A stretch of 26,489 nucleotides of DNA from IMG/VR virus record IMGVR_UViG_3300025890_002629, positions 1-26,489 of that record; one strand, given 5' to 3'. Made by a program: the position numbers and the translations under genes. This DNA is from a virus. Shown in pieces: positions 26,119 to 26,489 of the stretch; position 1 is the stretch's first letter; the number at the start of each line of letters is the position of its first letter. The notes beneath the pieces are model-generated. The model saw nothing but the letters and a program-made list of their open reading frames with translations. It was not told where the DNA came from and did no database searches.

Positions 26119-26489
26119 ATGTTTCGTTTTTTCTATGATAAACGCTGGAGATGGTGGAGTACGTTAGGTACATTCACTATCCTTGCTGCTATCTGGTATA
26201 GTGTACAATTAGATGTGCAAATTAATGAGTGGTTTGGTAGGTTTTATGATGCTCTTCAAAAAGCATTATCACAACCAGGTTCTGTTAGTTATGAAGAGTA
26301 TTATGGATACATGTATGACTTCTTTAGCATAGCAGGTATCTATATTATTGTGAATGTCATCTTCAACGGATTTTTAGTTAATCACTGGACATTCCGTTGG
26401 CGGCAAAGTATGGCAGATTATTATCATGAAAATTGGCAAAAAGTGAGACACATTGAGGGTGCTAGTCAACGTGTTCAAGAAGATACATT
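26119..26489 (+). CDS. SbmA/BacA-like peptide transporter (5' part, runs off the window)
   Basis: The visible 123 residues match the SbmA/BacA family. A start like YDKRWRWWSTLGTFTILAAI is followed by QINEWFGRFYDALQKALSQP, NHWTFRWRQSMADYYHENWQ and KVRHIEGASQRVQEDT. In E. coli SbmA the corresponding stretches include YWSILGTALIIF, FYDLIQTALSSP, VFRWRTAMNEYYMANWQ and LRHIEGAAQRVQEDT. SbmA/BacA is an inner-membrane importer of peptides. Alphaproteobacterial BacA is important in host interactions and lipid A very-long-chain fatty acid traits. The first membrane segment of SbmA is missing here, since the protein starts about 85 residues later. AAAGGA precedes the ATG. The 3' end lies beyond the window. 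Confidence 0.85.
   Translation, partial: MFRFFYDKRWRWWSTLGTFTILAAIWYSVQLDVQINEWFGRFYDALQKALSQPGSVSYEEYYGYMYDFFSIAGIYIIVNVIFNGFLVNHWTFRWRQSMADYYHENWQKVRHIEGASQRVQEDT

Noticed and set aside
1-26489. CRISPR array, insertion sequence, integrase or attachment site.
   Set aside because: No regularly spaced repeats, transposase or integrase motifs, or terminal repeats were seen.

Overview
This 26.5-kb window is an AT-rich segment of a lytic, T4-like (myovirus-type) bacteriophage genome. The strongest phage evidence is the T4-style block gp33-like, gp59-like, gp32-like (22784-24596), in the same gene order as T4. A spanin pair, a cluster of tail or fibre-type genes on the minus strand, and two large proteins with T4 capsid-targeting-like N-termini support it. 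The host is probably a marine alphaproteobacterium, and SAR11 or a relative is a reasonable guess. This rests on the very AT-rich composition, a circularly permuted two-piece tmRNA of alphaproteobacterial architecture, and a SbmA/BacA-type transporter. The host assignment is inference.

Layout. 47-4310: two large candidate virion or internal proteins (a GP88-domain protein and a kinase-like protein) flanking a small membrane protein. 4316-5724: small accessory genes (NTF2-like, VOC/glyoxalase-like, unknowns, a CxxC mini-protein). 5725-5985: the permuted tmRNA with its own terminator. 6016-6981: a PiT-like phosphate transporter. 9589-6978 (minus strand): six structural/fibre-like genes behind a T4-late-like promoter. 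9670-14882: a PD-(D/E)XK nuclease, a Mom-like acyltransferase, tRNA-Tyr, an LPD29-like protein, an AAA+ ATPase and conserved phage unknowns. 14899-19458: the nucleotide block prs, purB, unknown, tRNA-Gly, MazG-like, pyrF, purC. 19490-21587: a metallophosphoesterase, tRNA-Leu, two unknown genes and an unexplained 219-bp gap. 21588-22784: a GGCT-like protein and the spanins. 22784-24634: late coactivator, helicase loader, ssDNA-binding protein and a terminator. 24646-26489: rpiB, a possible ATP-grasp-like protein, a small membrane protein and the start of an SbmA/BacA-like transporter that runs off the window.

The genes suggest one programme. RpiB makes ribose-5-phosphate, Prs turns it into PRPP, PurC and PurB act in purine synthesis, PyrF finishes UMP, and the PiT-like protein would import phosphate. 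Together these would feed nucleotide supply for phage DNA synthesis, carried out by the gp32/gp59 machinery. The tmRNA and three tRNAs would adjust host translation.

Expression appears to use two promoter classes. One is a family of at least eight sigma70-like promoters (TTGACA/T, 16-17 bp spacer, TATRMT-like -10). Several of these have a stop codon embedded in the -35 box, an upstream A-tract, or a shared initial transcribed sequence. The other is a set of T4-late-like NATAAATA boxes, consistent with the encoded gp33-like coactivator.
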